Positions 1 through 5,101 of a stretch of DNA of 6,137 nucleotides are shown in pieces; positions within the stretch are counted from its first letter, which is position 1; every line of letters starts with the position of its first letter. The notes beneath the pieces were generated by a model that worked only from the letters and a program-made list of their open reading frames with translations, ran no database searches and was not told the DNA's origin. Source of the stretch: an uncultured Proteiniphilum sp. (GTDB lineage Bacteria; Bacteroidota; Bacteroidia; Bacteroidales; Dysgonomonadaceae); assembly GCF_937873925.1 (NCBI RefSeq), contig NZ_CALNAT010000106.1:1-6137 (forward strand), read 5' to 3'. Made by a program: the position numbers and the translations under genes.

Positions 1-576
1 TTATGTTGTGCAGCACATAACCTGCCCCGGGCAAGCTTCCGGATTTTATTTTCGAATTTGTTATTGTCTATTTCGAATTTTCCGTCCGTCATCGTCCTTT
101 CCAGCCTGTCCCAAATATTGAGTGTATAAGCAACTGCAATTCCTATGGGAGATTTAGACAGGGCTTGTCCCCGTTGTTCTTCCAGCCACTGCTTCAATTC
201 CTCCATCGCAGGTTTCGACAGTTGGAAACGCAATTGGTGCCTCTCTTCGAACGACATCTTTTCTTCACGCGCCTGTTCCTCCACCCGGTAGATTTTCGCG
301 TACCTTTTCGCGCTCGTAAGTGACGGATTCTTTGTCCGCTTCCGCTTTTGGCTGAATATCGCAAAGTGAATCCTGCGCGCCGACAAAAAGGTCCAATTGA
401 CCGTCATCGGTTTTTTCCGTCCTGAAGCGTTCACTTTTGACCCCGTAAAGCATCCGCTTTAACTCGGAGAGTTGGGACCTCTGGTATTCGCAATCGGACT
501 TAATAGAGAGCAATTCGTCATATTCCCCACGGGAAATGACAACCTGATCATTCAATTCCGTATTGCTTGTTTTCAT
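1..576 (-). pseudogene. IS66 family transposase TnpC, internally deleted and frameshifted remnant
   Basis: This is a decayed copy of the IS66 TnpC transposase, the DDE enzyme of IS66 elements. The N-terminal part starts at ATG 574-576 (MKTSNTELND) and contains the family signature LKRMLYGVKSERF; this frame stops at 265. From about position 302 a different frame carries the family's C-terminal region: AKIYRVEEQAREE, then KSPIGIAVAYTLNIWDRLER, then GKFEIDNNKFENKIRKLARGR, which corresponds to the usual 'DGRxEIDNNxxENxIRPxAxGRKN'. The zinc-finger region and most of the catalytic domain, roughly 270 residues by comparison with the family, are missing between the two parts. The C-terminal frame runs off the left edge. 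A TTG at 589-591 could extend the reading frame by five codons but the ATG is the normal IS66 start. TnpB's remnant lies 51 bases upstream, the usual IS66 order. Confidence 0.88.
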
Positions 577-627
577 GGTGTAAAGATACAAAATATCAAT
601 GAAATGAATAAGCGGGGAAACCTTTGT

Positions 628-714
628 TTATGCGGTTTTTGGAGAAATATTGAATCTTTTCCGGCGGGTGGTTTTTTCCATGGAAATACCCTCGACCATC
701 ATCACCAGTTTTCG
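628..714 (-). pseudogene. IS66 TnpB (Orf2) C-terminal remnant
   Basis: The minus strand here encodes RKLVMMVEGISMEKTTRRKR followed by FNISPKTA and a stop at 628-630. This resembles the C-terminal tail of IS66 TnpB (Orf2), which typically ends with an L-hydrophobic-MLVEGIS...RRKR pattern, and it sits directly upstream of tnpC as in intact IS66 elements. An in-frame TGA at 715-717 lies just before the recognisable part, and I cannot see the rest of TnpB (about 85-90 residues) further upstream. The element has therefore been truncated on this side. No IS66 terminal inverted repeat is visible before the att copy at 973. Recognition rests on a short stretch, so confidence is moderate. Confidence 0.6.
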
Positions 715-830
715 TCAAAGATCGCACTTTCATGCTAACACCACAATACGCCCATGGCAGACCGGATACTTAAGAGTTCATTTTCTTGTTAGGTAAAAAA
801 ACTGAAATACAATGAGAAAGAAGACTGAAG

Positions 831-863
831 GTGGGACATTTTATACAAATCTGAAAGTCCCAC
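831..863. repeat. Inverted repeat GTGGGAC ... GTCCCAC
   Basis: GTGGGAC at 831-837 is the exact reverse complement of GTCCCAC at 857-863. Allowing a one-base bulge, the stem extends inward by TTT/AAA to leave a 12-base loop. On the plus strand a run of six T follows about ten bases later (873-878), so it might act as a weak terminator, but the gap before the T run makes this uncertain. It could equally be a protein-binding palindrome of a former element end. Confidence 0.4.
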
Positions 864-921
864 GTATTAGCCTTTTTTATCTGCGTTTTTATGGGATTTT
901 TTGCTGGGGTATGTAAAATGA

Positions 922-956
922 AAAAGTCCTGTATTCTACTGAATAACAGGACTTTT
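922..956 (-). terminator. Rho-independent terminator downstream of left tRNA 3' end copy
   Basis: On the minus strand AAAAGTCCTGT pairs with ACAGGACTTTT, and an inner TATTC pairs with GAATA around an AGTA loop. The result is a stem of about 15 pairs with a single bulged T, and the 3' arm runs into five T. It lies 16 bases beyond the tRNA 3' end copy at 973-994 in the tRNA's reading direction, where a tRNA terminator is expected. The flanking AAAA/TTTT lets the hairpin act in both directions. Confidence 0.75.
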
Positions 957-972
957 CTTTGATTTTCTAAAT

Positions 973-994
973 CTCCTGGCGGTATGGACAGGAC
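973..994 (-). other. Left att copy: 3' end of a tRNA gene (probable integration site)
   Basis: Read on the minus strand this segment contains CCATACC-G-CCA, which fits a tRNA acceptor 3' strand (66-72), discriminator G73 and encoded CCA, preceded by CCTGT as the 3' half of the T stem. The G discriminator fits tRNA-Asp or tRNA-Asn; Asp is my guess from memory of Bacteroides tRNA sequences. The rest of the tRNA is absent: the bases to the right do not continue the T loop. The 22-base segment recurs at 5913-5934 with one difference, in the same orientation, as expected for att sites flanking an element that integrates into a tRNA 3' end. Confidence 0.7.
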
Positions 995-1073
995 ATATTA
1001 ATCAACGTCTAATCAATACCTTATTCACTCGCTTACGAAAAATGTACGTAAAAAATGGCGGGTTCCTGTCGTT

Positions 1074-1460
1074 TTACCAATTGAACGCCAGTCCAGCTCG
1101 GCCGGCTCCGACTTCATATTTCAATTTTTTTCCAGCTTTTCCTATTTCAACATACCCCTTTATTGTTACTATCAACCCGACCAGAGACGTTGCGGCACCA
1201 ATGTACGCAATGGATTTTTGGGTATCGTAGTCTTCCGATAACACGGTAGACAAACCGGCGGCTACCCCTCCTGCCACCGACAACGTCGTGCTTATCAGAA
1301 GACTCTTTGATGACATTTGCAGATAATCACCCGAATTCCTGTTCATTATTTCCGCTCTTTTCTGATCTCTCTCTTGATACCACCTCTCCCTTGATGTTTG
1401 CTTTTGACCAAAAGAAGCTAACGGCATCATCAGGCAAATAAATAAAATAATTTTCTTCAT
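1074..1460 (-). CDS. Hypothetical secreted/membrane protein with signal peptide (128 aa)
   Basis: I do not recognise a named family. The 128-residue product starts with a typical signal peptide (MKKIILFICLMMPLASFG, probable cleavage after Gly18 before QKQ). A short charged segment follows (residues 20-45, RERWYQERDQKRAE), then two hydrophobic glycine/alanine-rich segments near residues 53-74 and 83-103, then a lysine-rich turn and a C-terminal KYEVGAGRAGLAFNW that looks like a terminal beta strand. It could sit in the inner membrane or in the envelope. The ATG is only 4 bases beyond the stop of the small lipoprotein gene at 1465, so the two were probably co-transcribed. It is the last gene before the left att copy, so it is cargo at the element's end. 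The reading frame is intact. Confidence 0.75.
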   Translation of the reverse strand: MKKIILFICLMMPLASFGQKQTSRERWYQERDQKRAEIMNRNSGDYLQMSSKSLLISTTLSVAGGVAAGLSTVLSEDYDTQKSIAYIGAATSLVGLIVTIKGYVEIGKAGKKLKYEVGAGRAGLAFNW

Positions 1461-1464
1461 AACT

Positions 1465-1815
1465 CTATTTTATCAGGCTTGAAACTCTTGAAATTTCATT
1501 ATCGTTTACATATAAATCAATATATTCAGTAACATCATCTCCATTTCTTGAATTAAAGAAACCATATGTTTTGCCGCTTTTCTTGACGCTATAATCATTT
1601 TTATATGAATAGTTCTGCTGACAGAATACGATAGAATCGTTAATCATGCTTGTGTAATACGAGCCGGCACTGAACGTTTCGTTATATGGAAAAGATGCCT
1701 GTTTCGCTTTAATATACATTCTGTCCATTATAGAATTGTCAGCCTTTTGCTATCCAGTTTCGCTAAAACAGGACGAAAATAAAATAATACTAAATATCAA
1801 AACAATATTCTTCAT
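1465..1815 (-). pseudogene. Small lipoprotein gene interrupted by an in-frame amber codon
   Basis: The frame opens at ATG 1813-1815 with MKNIVLIFSIILFSSC, a lipoprotein signal peptide with lipobox FSSC and lipidated Cys16. After FSETG comes TAG at 1750-1752 (codon 22); the same frame then continues as QKADNSIMDRMYIKAKQ to a stop at 1465-1467, 116 codons in all. The leader matches that of the 201-residue lipoprotein at 4090-4695 (MKNI...SC..ETG-K-QK), where a lysine stands at the amber position, so an AAG-to-TAG change is likely. The sequence after codon 40 does not obviously match that relative. An internal ATG at 1726-1728 would give an 87-residue protein without any export signal. The gene begins 17 bases after the S24 repressor stop. 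It is called a pseudogene because the signal peptide is cut off, although readthrough or a sequencing error cannot be excluded. Confidence 0.72.
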
Positions 1816-1832
1816 GATTCGTTTATCTAAAA

Positions 1833-2022
1833 TTAATAATATGATTTTTTAGAAATATTCCTACTTTTGTCAATCACATAAAACAACTTTATTACATCGT
1901 CAATATTTAATTTAAAATCTGCATATTCAGGCGATTCGTTGAGAGAGTGACACGTTATTACTCCTCTTTCGGTGTCGTGATTTATTATTTGCTTAAGCAT
2001 TGGTTTTGCAGATTGATTTGTA
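1833..2022 (-). pseudogene. S24 repressor, C-terminal part separated by the IS3-family insertion
   Basis: The minus strand here reads TNQSAKPMLKQIINHDTERG, then VITCHSLNESPEYADFKLN, then IDDVIKLFYVIDKSRN up to the stop at 1833-1835. This is the C-terminal half of an S24/LexA-type protease domain, the region that supplies the catalytic lysine (K of MLKQI). It continues exactly where the 5' part at 3281-3749 leaves off: removing the IS and one copy of the 5-bp repeat TTGTA gives the in-frame join PYWVIY-TNQSAKP. The other repressor remnant in this window has the homologous text ITAHNVETGEITCHSLN. By itself this fragment has no start and would not make a useful protein. Confidence 0.85.
2018..2022. 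repeat. Target site duplication, left copy (TTGTA)
   Basis: TTGTA here matches TTGTA at 3281-3285. Joining the flanks through one copy restores the S24 repressor reading frame, which is why these boundaries were chosen over the nearby CTTAGACA inverted repeat. The short motif could be off by one or two bases. Confidence 0.65.
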
Positions 2023-2063
2023 AACTTCTCCCCTTCCTTAGACAGTTTCTATTCACAGATAAG

Positions 2064-2107
2064 TTAGTTTCCTGGGATCGCCCTGCAGGGCGATCCCAGG
2101 AAACTAA
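2064..2107. repeat. Perfect 44-bp palindrome at the 3' end of the transposase gene
   Basis: The 22 bases TTAGTTTCCTGGGATCGCCC-TG (2064-2085) are followed directly by their exact reverse complement (2086-2107), centred on CTGCAG. The orfB stop codon (2104-2106) lies inside the right arm. In RNA it would form a very stable hairpin with almost no loop. There is no T tract after it in the transcription direction, so it is not a standard rho-independent terminator. It could stop readthrough from or into the IS, or protect the transposase mRNA's 3' end. Confidence 0.8.
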
Positions 2108-2928
2108 GCGGCCGCCCGGTACACTTCCATCGGCCTTTTATATTCCAATCCCTGATGGGGCCTTTCCTGGTTATAATACTTCATATAATCCTTTATTTTG
2201 TGATATAACTCCAAACCATTGTCTGATGGTTCGAGATAAAGCTTCTCGTATTTGATGTTCCGCCAAAATCTTTCAATGAAGATATTGTCAATAGCCCGTC
2301 CCTTCCCGTCCATGCTGAACTTTAAACCCTCGTATGAAGAAAAATAAGCTGAAAACTCCGGGCTGGAGAACTGACTCCCCTGATCCGTATTGATTATCTC
2401 CGGAGCACCATGGTGCTTTATAGCCTCTTCAAGGCACTCGCGGCACCAATGGGCGGTCATCGTGTTGGACAGTGACCAGCCAACGATATAGCGGCTGTAA
2501 ACGTCAATGATGCCAACCAGGTACAGATGGCTGCCAGCTAACGGGATATAGGTGATATCCATCGCCCAGACCTGATTGGGGCGCGTTACCTTTAACCCAC
2601 GCAGCAGGTAGGGATAAATCACATGGCTTGCTCCCCTATGGGGCTTGCTCGTGTTCGGACGGGGGCCGGTCGCATATAAATCCATTTTCCGATATAAACG
2701 GCGCACACGCTTGGGATTGACCTCGTAGCCAATGCCACGAAGGTGATGTGTCATCCGGGGTACACCGTAGAACGGGGTAATCATGTACTGTTTGTCTATC
2801 TGCTTCATCAGTTCCTCATTATAGGAACCATCTTCACGGGGCGAATAGTAGAAGCTGCTACGGGGCACATCCAACAAATCACACTGGCGTGAAACGCTTA
2901 AAGAGTGGGTCTTGTCGATTTTGCTCAT
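2104..2928 (-). CDS. IS3-family transposase OrfB (DDE catalytic subunit)
   Basis: OrfB carries the retroviral-integrase-like (rve) catalytic domain that cuts and joins IS ends. An HTH_21-like segment occurs at residues 35-90 (YNEELMKQIDKQYMITPFYG, then VPRMTHHLRGIGYEVNPKRV). The catalytic residues are visible: D124 in WAMDITYIPL, D182 in INTDQGSQFSS, and E219 in IDNIFIERFWRNIKYEKLY, with the usual spacing of about 35 residues between the second Asp and the Glu. The C-terminus YYNQERPHQGLEYKRPMEVY is typical of the family. At 274 residues it looks full length. It is normally made as an OrfAB fusion by a -1 frameshift near 2958-2964; in the -1 frame the sequence SIGEIAKNERMSKID joins OrfA to OrfB. 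The Met at 2928 is an internal start that would give OrfB alone. Confidence 0.95.
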   Translation of the reverse strand: MSKIDKTHSLSVSRQCDLLDVPRSSFYYSPREDGSYNEELMKQIDKQYMITPFYGVPRMTHHLRGIGYEVNPKRVRRLYRKMDLYATGPRPNTSKPHRGASHVIYPYLLRGLKVTRPNQVWAMDITYIPLAGSHLYLVGIIDVYSRYIVGWSLSNTMTAHWCRECLEEAIKHHGAPEIINTDQGSQFSSPEFSAYFSSYEGLKFSMDGKGRAIDNIFIERFWRNIKYEKLYLEPSDNGLELYHKIKDYMKYYNQERPHQGLEYKRPMEVYRAAA

Positions 2929-2942
2929 CCGTTCATTTTTGG

Positions 2943-3218
2943 CTATTTCCCCAATACTTTTTTTAAGAAATCAACCTCCAGCTGAAGCTGTCCGACCTTC
3001 TTGAACAGGGCGTCTTTCTCCTTGTCATCCTCTGTTTTAGAGCCGCCTCTCTCGAACACCTGGTCCGCCTGAGATAAAAATTGAGTCTTCCACGTCGAGA
3101 TCTGACCCGGGTGAAGTTCATACTTCCTGGCGATCTCCTGGACTGTTTCTCTTTCTTGAAGTGCTTCTAAAACAATCTTTGTTTTAAAGCCGGCACTGTA
3201 AGTTTTCCTTTTCTTCAT
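2943..3218 (-). CDS. IS3-family transposase OrfA (HTH DNA-binding subunit)
   Basis: The 91-residue OrfA begins MKKRKTYSAGFKTKIVLEAL and contains the IS3/IS911-type helix-turn-helix (ETVQEIARKYELHPGQISTW, residues about 24-43), which binds the IS ends. A coiled-coil, leucine-zipper-like tail follows (residues about 66-90, KEKDALFKKVGQLQLEVDFL), used for multimerisation in this family. It ends FLKKVLGK at 2943-2945, just after the run of seven A that allows -1 slippage into orfB. The length and order match the family. A TAATTTTG box fitting the Bacteroidota -7 pattern lies at 3224-3231, a few bases before the ATG, but I see no good -33 partner, so a promoter there is only a possibility. Confidence 0.93.
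   Translation of the reverse strand: MKKRKTYSAGFKTKIVLEALQERETVQEIARKYELHPGQISTWKTQFLSQADQVFERGGSKTEDDKEKDALFKKVGQLQLEVDFLKKVLGK
2958..2964 (-). promoter_or_regulatory. Programmed -1 ribosomal frameshift site (A AAA AAA)
   Basis: In the orfA frame the mRNA reads TTA AAA AAA GTA, a slippery heptamer of seven A. Slipping back one base changes the downstream frame to AGT ATT GGG GAA ATA GCC, which continues openly into orfB. The orfA stop lies 13 bases further on. IS3-family elements use this mechanism to make the OrfAB transposase. Confidence 0.85.
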
Positions 3219-3280
3219 GACAACAAAATTAATATTATTTTTTAATGATTCTTGTTGTCTAAGATTCGGGGGTAATTATA

Positions 3281-3285
3281 TTGTA
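3281..3285. repeat. Target site duplication, right copy (TTGTA)
   Basis: This matches 2018-2022 and marks the right edge of the IS3-family element. The first base of the IS on this side is 3280. Confidence 0.65.
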
Positions 3286-3749
3286 TAGATAACCCAATAA
3301 GGAAAATCTTTAATTCTTAACTTATCCGTCCAGTTAATACGTTGTGATTCTCTTGTCGAAACAATATCGCCGGCCATAAATGATTCTGGAGTATAATTAT
3401 CCATACTATCTCCAGCAACAACAAAAGCGATATAATGACCTCTGTGGACTTCATCAACTACCATGCTATGCTTTGGCATTTCAGCTAAATATTCGACATC
3501 GCCGTAAAAATCTAAAAAGCCAGCCTGTGCTTCAACAGAAACAATAGGCATCGTCATTAAAAATTGTCCGTCAGGTAGTTTCACAAATTGATTCCCGTTG
3601 TTGTTTTCTATTTCGTAAGACCTGGACTCCTCCGACCCATACAACAGATAATCTGTTGTCGTGTTTAGGTAATCGGCAAGCTCCTGCAGCTTTTCGATTG
3701 TCGGCTTTGCACCGTCCAGATACTTCATTACAGATTGCTTTTTTACTGA
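3281..3749 (-). pseudogene. S24/LexA-type repressor, N-terminal part, HTH-truncated and cut by IS
   Basis: This is the 5' part of an element repressor: an XRE-type DNA-binding domain joined to an S24 self-cleaving domain. It opens with SVKKQSVMKYLDGAKPTIEK, then LQELADYLNTTTDYLLYG, which corresponds to the recognition helix and the last helices of an XRE HTH; the first helices are missing because an in-frame TGA (3750-3752) and the neighbouring gene replace them. A linker follows, then the S24 domain: MPIVSVEAQAGFLDFYGDVE, then FVVAGDSMDNY with the catalytic serine of GDSM, then MAGDIVSTRESQRINWTDKL, RIKDFPYWVIYT. The frame runs into IS sequence and stops at 3276. The rest is at 1833-2022; rejoined, the product from the Met at 3728 would be 210 residues. 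Translation from that Met would give a 150-residue protein with half an HTH and no catalytic lysine. Confidence 0.85.
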
Positions 3750-4036
3750 TCAATGAAGTAATATTCCGTTTCGAGTATAGTTCTTTTATATAAGGCGGTT
3801 TTGGCAATGCTTGATAGCCCCTTGCAGATCGACCCGCCAATCAGGCATACGAAAAACAAATATACAGATGTTGTAGTAAGCGACACTCCAATTTCGGAAC
3901 CACCGGCAGAAACAACCAATCCTACAAGCGCCGTGATAGCTGAAATAAAAGTTAGGACAAATAAAAACGTCCCCGTGCCCTTGAGTGTTTGTACCCCGCT
4001 GCCAGAATAATAAACCTTAATCTCTTTCTTTTCCAT
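3743..4036 (-). CDS. Hypothetical small membrane protein with two transmembrane helices (97 aa)
   Basis: I do not recognise a named family. The 97-residue product has a short charged N-terminus (MEKKEIKVYYSGSGVQTLKG), a first hydrophobic helix near residues 22-44 (GTFLFVLTFISAITALVGLV), a short loop, a second helix near residues 52-70 (SLTTTSVYLFFVCLIGG), and a charged C-terminal tail (KTALYKRTILETEYYFIDQ). Both ends probably face the cytoplasm. It begins 53 bases after the 201-residue lipoprotein gene and its stop overlaps the edge of the truncated repressor, whose remaining in-frame segment begins at 3749. The original N-terminal part of the repressor, and anything between, has been deleted here. 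The gene itself looks intact, although the deletion could have altered its last residues. Confidence 0.68.
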   Translation of the reverse strand: MEKKEIKVYYSGSGVQTLKGTGTFLFVLTFISAITALVGLVVSAGGSEIGVSLTTTSVYLFFVCLIGGSICKGLSSIAKTALYKRTILETEYYFIDQ

Positions 4037-4089
4037 GATGTAATAATTAAAATTATATACTTTATATAAAACACGGCATAAATAAACCG

Positions 4090-4695
4090 CTATTCAATAT
4101 TGTAATATGTATATTCGCTTGCATTACGATACCATCGATACCTTATCTGTTTAAACCCGTATTTTTTTGCTGTATCAGCGATAGATGTGTGTATTGTTTC
4201 AATATTTGCATTTGTAACAAACAAATGACTTGTGATATTAAGATATATATTTCCAGATCCAGATGCAGTTATATACATATCGTGTTTCCACATTCCATTT
4301 GCAAGATTTTTGGCCAGAGATTTTCTATAATAAGGCAATACTGAATTAAGGGTAGATTTAGATTTTGACGTGACTAAAGATGACAAACCTATAAATCTCT
4401 TGTTCCCATTTACAAACTCGCTCTTATTTTCTGTAAAATTATCCCAATCTGAACATCTGCTTAAAAAATCAATAGCTGATGACATTTCTTCAATTTCTGT
4501 TGTTTCCCTAAATTTAGTATCTTTCAGTTTGGTTGAATCTCTTATTAGTTCATTAATATTGTCATTGACCCACTTAATAGTGTCAAACAACTTCACATCC
4601 TCCGTCCTATATGCGCTTGTAATCTTTTGTTTCCCTGTCTCAGGATAACACGACATAAGCATCATCAAGAGAGAGAATAAGATAATATTCTTCAT
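4090..4695 (-). CDS. Hypothetical lipoprotein (201 aa)
   Basis: I do not recognise a named family. It has a lipoprotein signal peptide, MKNIILFSLLMMLMSC, with lipobox LMSC and Cys16 as the lipidated residue, so the mature protein should be anchored in the envelope. The mature part is mostly polar. An acidic/helical segment at residues 30-75 (KLFDTIKWVNDNINELIRDS) is followed by a more globular C-terminal half rich in beta-prone and aromatic residues (KHDMYITASGSGNIYLNITS, then YRWYRNASEYTYYNIE at the very end). Its start codon overlaps the stop of the zinc-ribbon gene in an ATGA (4692-4695), so translation is probably coupled. The leader resembles that of the broken lipoprotein at 1465-1815. 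Cargo of this type behind a repressor could act on incoming phage or mating at the cell surface, but nothing in the sequence proves this. Confidence 0.8.
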   Translation of the reverse strand: MKNIILFSLLMMLMSCYPETGKQKITSAYRTEDVKLFDTIKWVNDNINELIRDSTKLKDTKFRETTEIEEMSSAIDFLSRCSDWDNFTENKSEFVNGNKRFIGLSSLVTSKSKSTLNSVLPYYRKSLAKNLANGMWKHDMYITASGSGNIYLNITSHLFVTNANIETIHTSIADTAKKYGFKQIRYRWYRNASEYTYYNIE

Positions 4696-5099
4696 TTTAG
4701 ATTTTTTTTAAAATACTTCTGCTGAGACTTTGTTAAGCTAACAGCATTACCAGAATTAAATTTATTTCCGCACCCGTTGCAAATCAGTTTAATATCCCCG
4801 CTTCCAATAGAGCCTGCAACAATTCCATACAATCCAATAGTAAAAACTCCGGCTGCCGCCCTTCCGAAGCTAAACCCTTTTTTCATTGGAGCTAGATTAT
4901 TTCCATAGCACTTGGGGCAACAAAGAAACTCCTCTCTTTCCTTTTTAATTTTGTCCTCTTCAATACCTAATAAAATCTCATTAATCCTTTGCTCATTCTC
5001 GGGTGACAGTTTCTCTTTGATTTGGCGCCCACAGTATACACACGTAAGTGCAAGGTCACTGTTTTCTTTTAAGCACACCGGACATTGAATTAATTTCAT
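4692..5099 (-). CDS. Double zinc-ribbon protein with hydrophobic segment (135 aa)
   Basis: Two Cys4 zinc ribbons are visible. The first is at the N-terminus: CPVC (residues 6-9) and CVYC (20-23). The second is split: CPKC (61-64) and CNGC (107-110), with a glycine/alanine-rich hydrophobic insert between (residues about 75-101, GFSFGRAAAGVFTIGLYGIV) that could cross or touch the membrane. A charged helical linker (residues 30-58, EKLSPENEQRINEILLGIEE) connects the ribbons. Function is unknown; zinc ribbons usually bind protein or nucleic acid. The ATG at 5097-5099 follows an unusually strong Shine-Dalgarno that overlaps the end of the S24 repressor gene, and the stop overlaps the start of the lipoprotein gene. 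All three therefore look like one operon. All eight cysteines are present, so the gene is probably functional. Confidence 0.8.
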   Translation of the reverse strand: MKLIQCPVCLKENSDLALTCVYCGRQIKEKLSPENEQRINEILLGIEEDKIKKEREEFLCCPKCYGNNLAPMKKGFSFGRAAAGVFTIGLYGIVAGSIGSGDIKLICNGCGNKFNSGNAVSLTKSQQKYFKKNLK

Positions 5100-5101
5100 A
5101 G

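Larger units (their letters stand above)
740..1073. other. Intergenic boundary region between IS66 remnant and the integrative element
   Basis: There is no convincing gene in this stretch on either strand. It contains an inverted repeat at 831-863, a strong minus-strand terminator at 922-956, a copy of a tRNA 3' end at 973-994 (the left att copy), and an AAAATGTACG motif near 1041-1048 that is also found near the other end of the element. The rest is AT-rich sequence with no feature I recognise. Confidence 0.6.
2023..3280 (-). mobile_element. IS3-family insertion sequence (about 1258 bp), apparently intact
   Basis: This insertion sequence has the two overlapping reading frames of the IS3 family (orfA 2943-3218, orfB 2104-2928) and fused translation through a -1 frameshift site. 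Reading inward, the ends are AACTTCTCCCCTTCCTTAGA (left) and TATAATTACCCCCGAATCTT (right, complement), each continuing into a TTAGACA core. These form imperfect inverted repeats of the CCCC...TTAGACA type seen in IS3 relatives. It is flanked by TTGTA. It is visibly richer in G+C than the lipoprotein genes around it, consistent with a recent arrival. It splits an S24 repressor gene between the codons for the catalytic serine and lysine. I do not assign a named IS. Confidence 0.85.

Noticed and set aside
472..738. Plus-strand open frame opposite the IS66 remnant
   Set aside because: It lies antisense to recognisable TnpC and TnpB coding sequence, has no family features and reads as a shadow frame.
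973..994. Complete tRNA gene
   Set aside because: Only the 3' end (T-stem 3' strand, acceptor 3' strand, CCA) is present; there is no anticodon or D arm on the right side.
2064..2115. Cloning-vector or linker artefact, because of PstI and NotI recognition sequences
   Set aside because: The sequence is continuous with the end of orfB and with the IS terminal repeat, and the NotI-like GCGGCCGC encodes the ordinary end of the transposase (RAAA).
1947..2255. Plus-strand open frame crossing the left IS end
   Set aside because: It spans the repressor-IS junction and the palindrome, so it cannot be an ancestral gene, and it is antisense to orfB.
2929..2945. The orfA stop before orfB as a disabling mutation
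   Set aside because: The seven-A slippery site and the open -1 frame into orfB show normal IS3 programmed frameshifting, so the IS is called intact.
3571..3840. Minus-strand frame across the start of the first repressor
   Set aside because: It overlaps the HTH/S24 frame and the 97-residue gene, both of which have better coding evidence.
3801..4010. Plus-strand open frame opposite the 97-residue membrane protein
   Set aside because: The minus-strand frame has two clean hydrophobic helices with charged ends; the plus-strand product has no features.
4370..4648. Plus-strand open frame opposite the 201-residue lipoprotein
   Set aside because: The minus strand has a full signal peptide with lipobox and coupled start; the plus-strand frame is its antisense.
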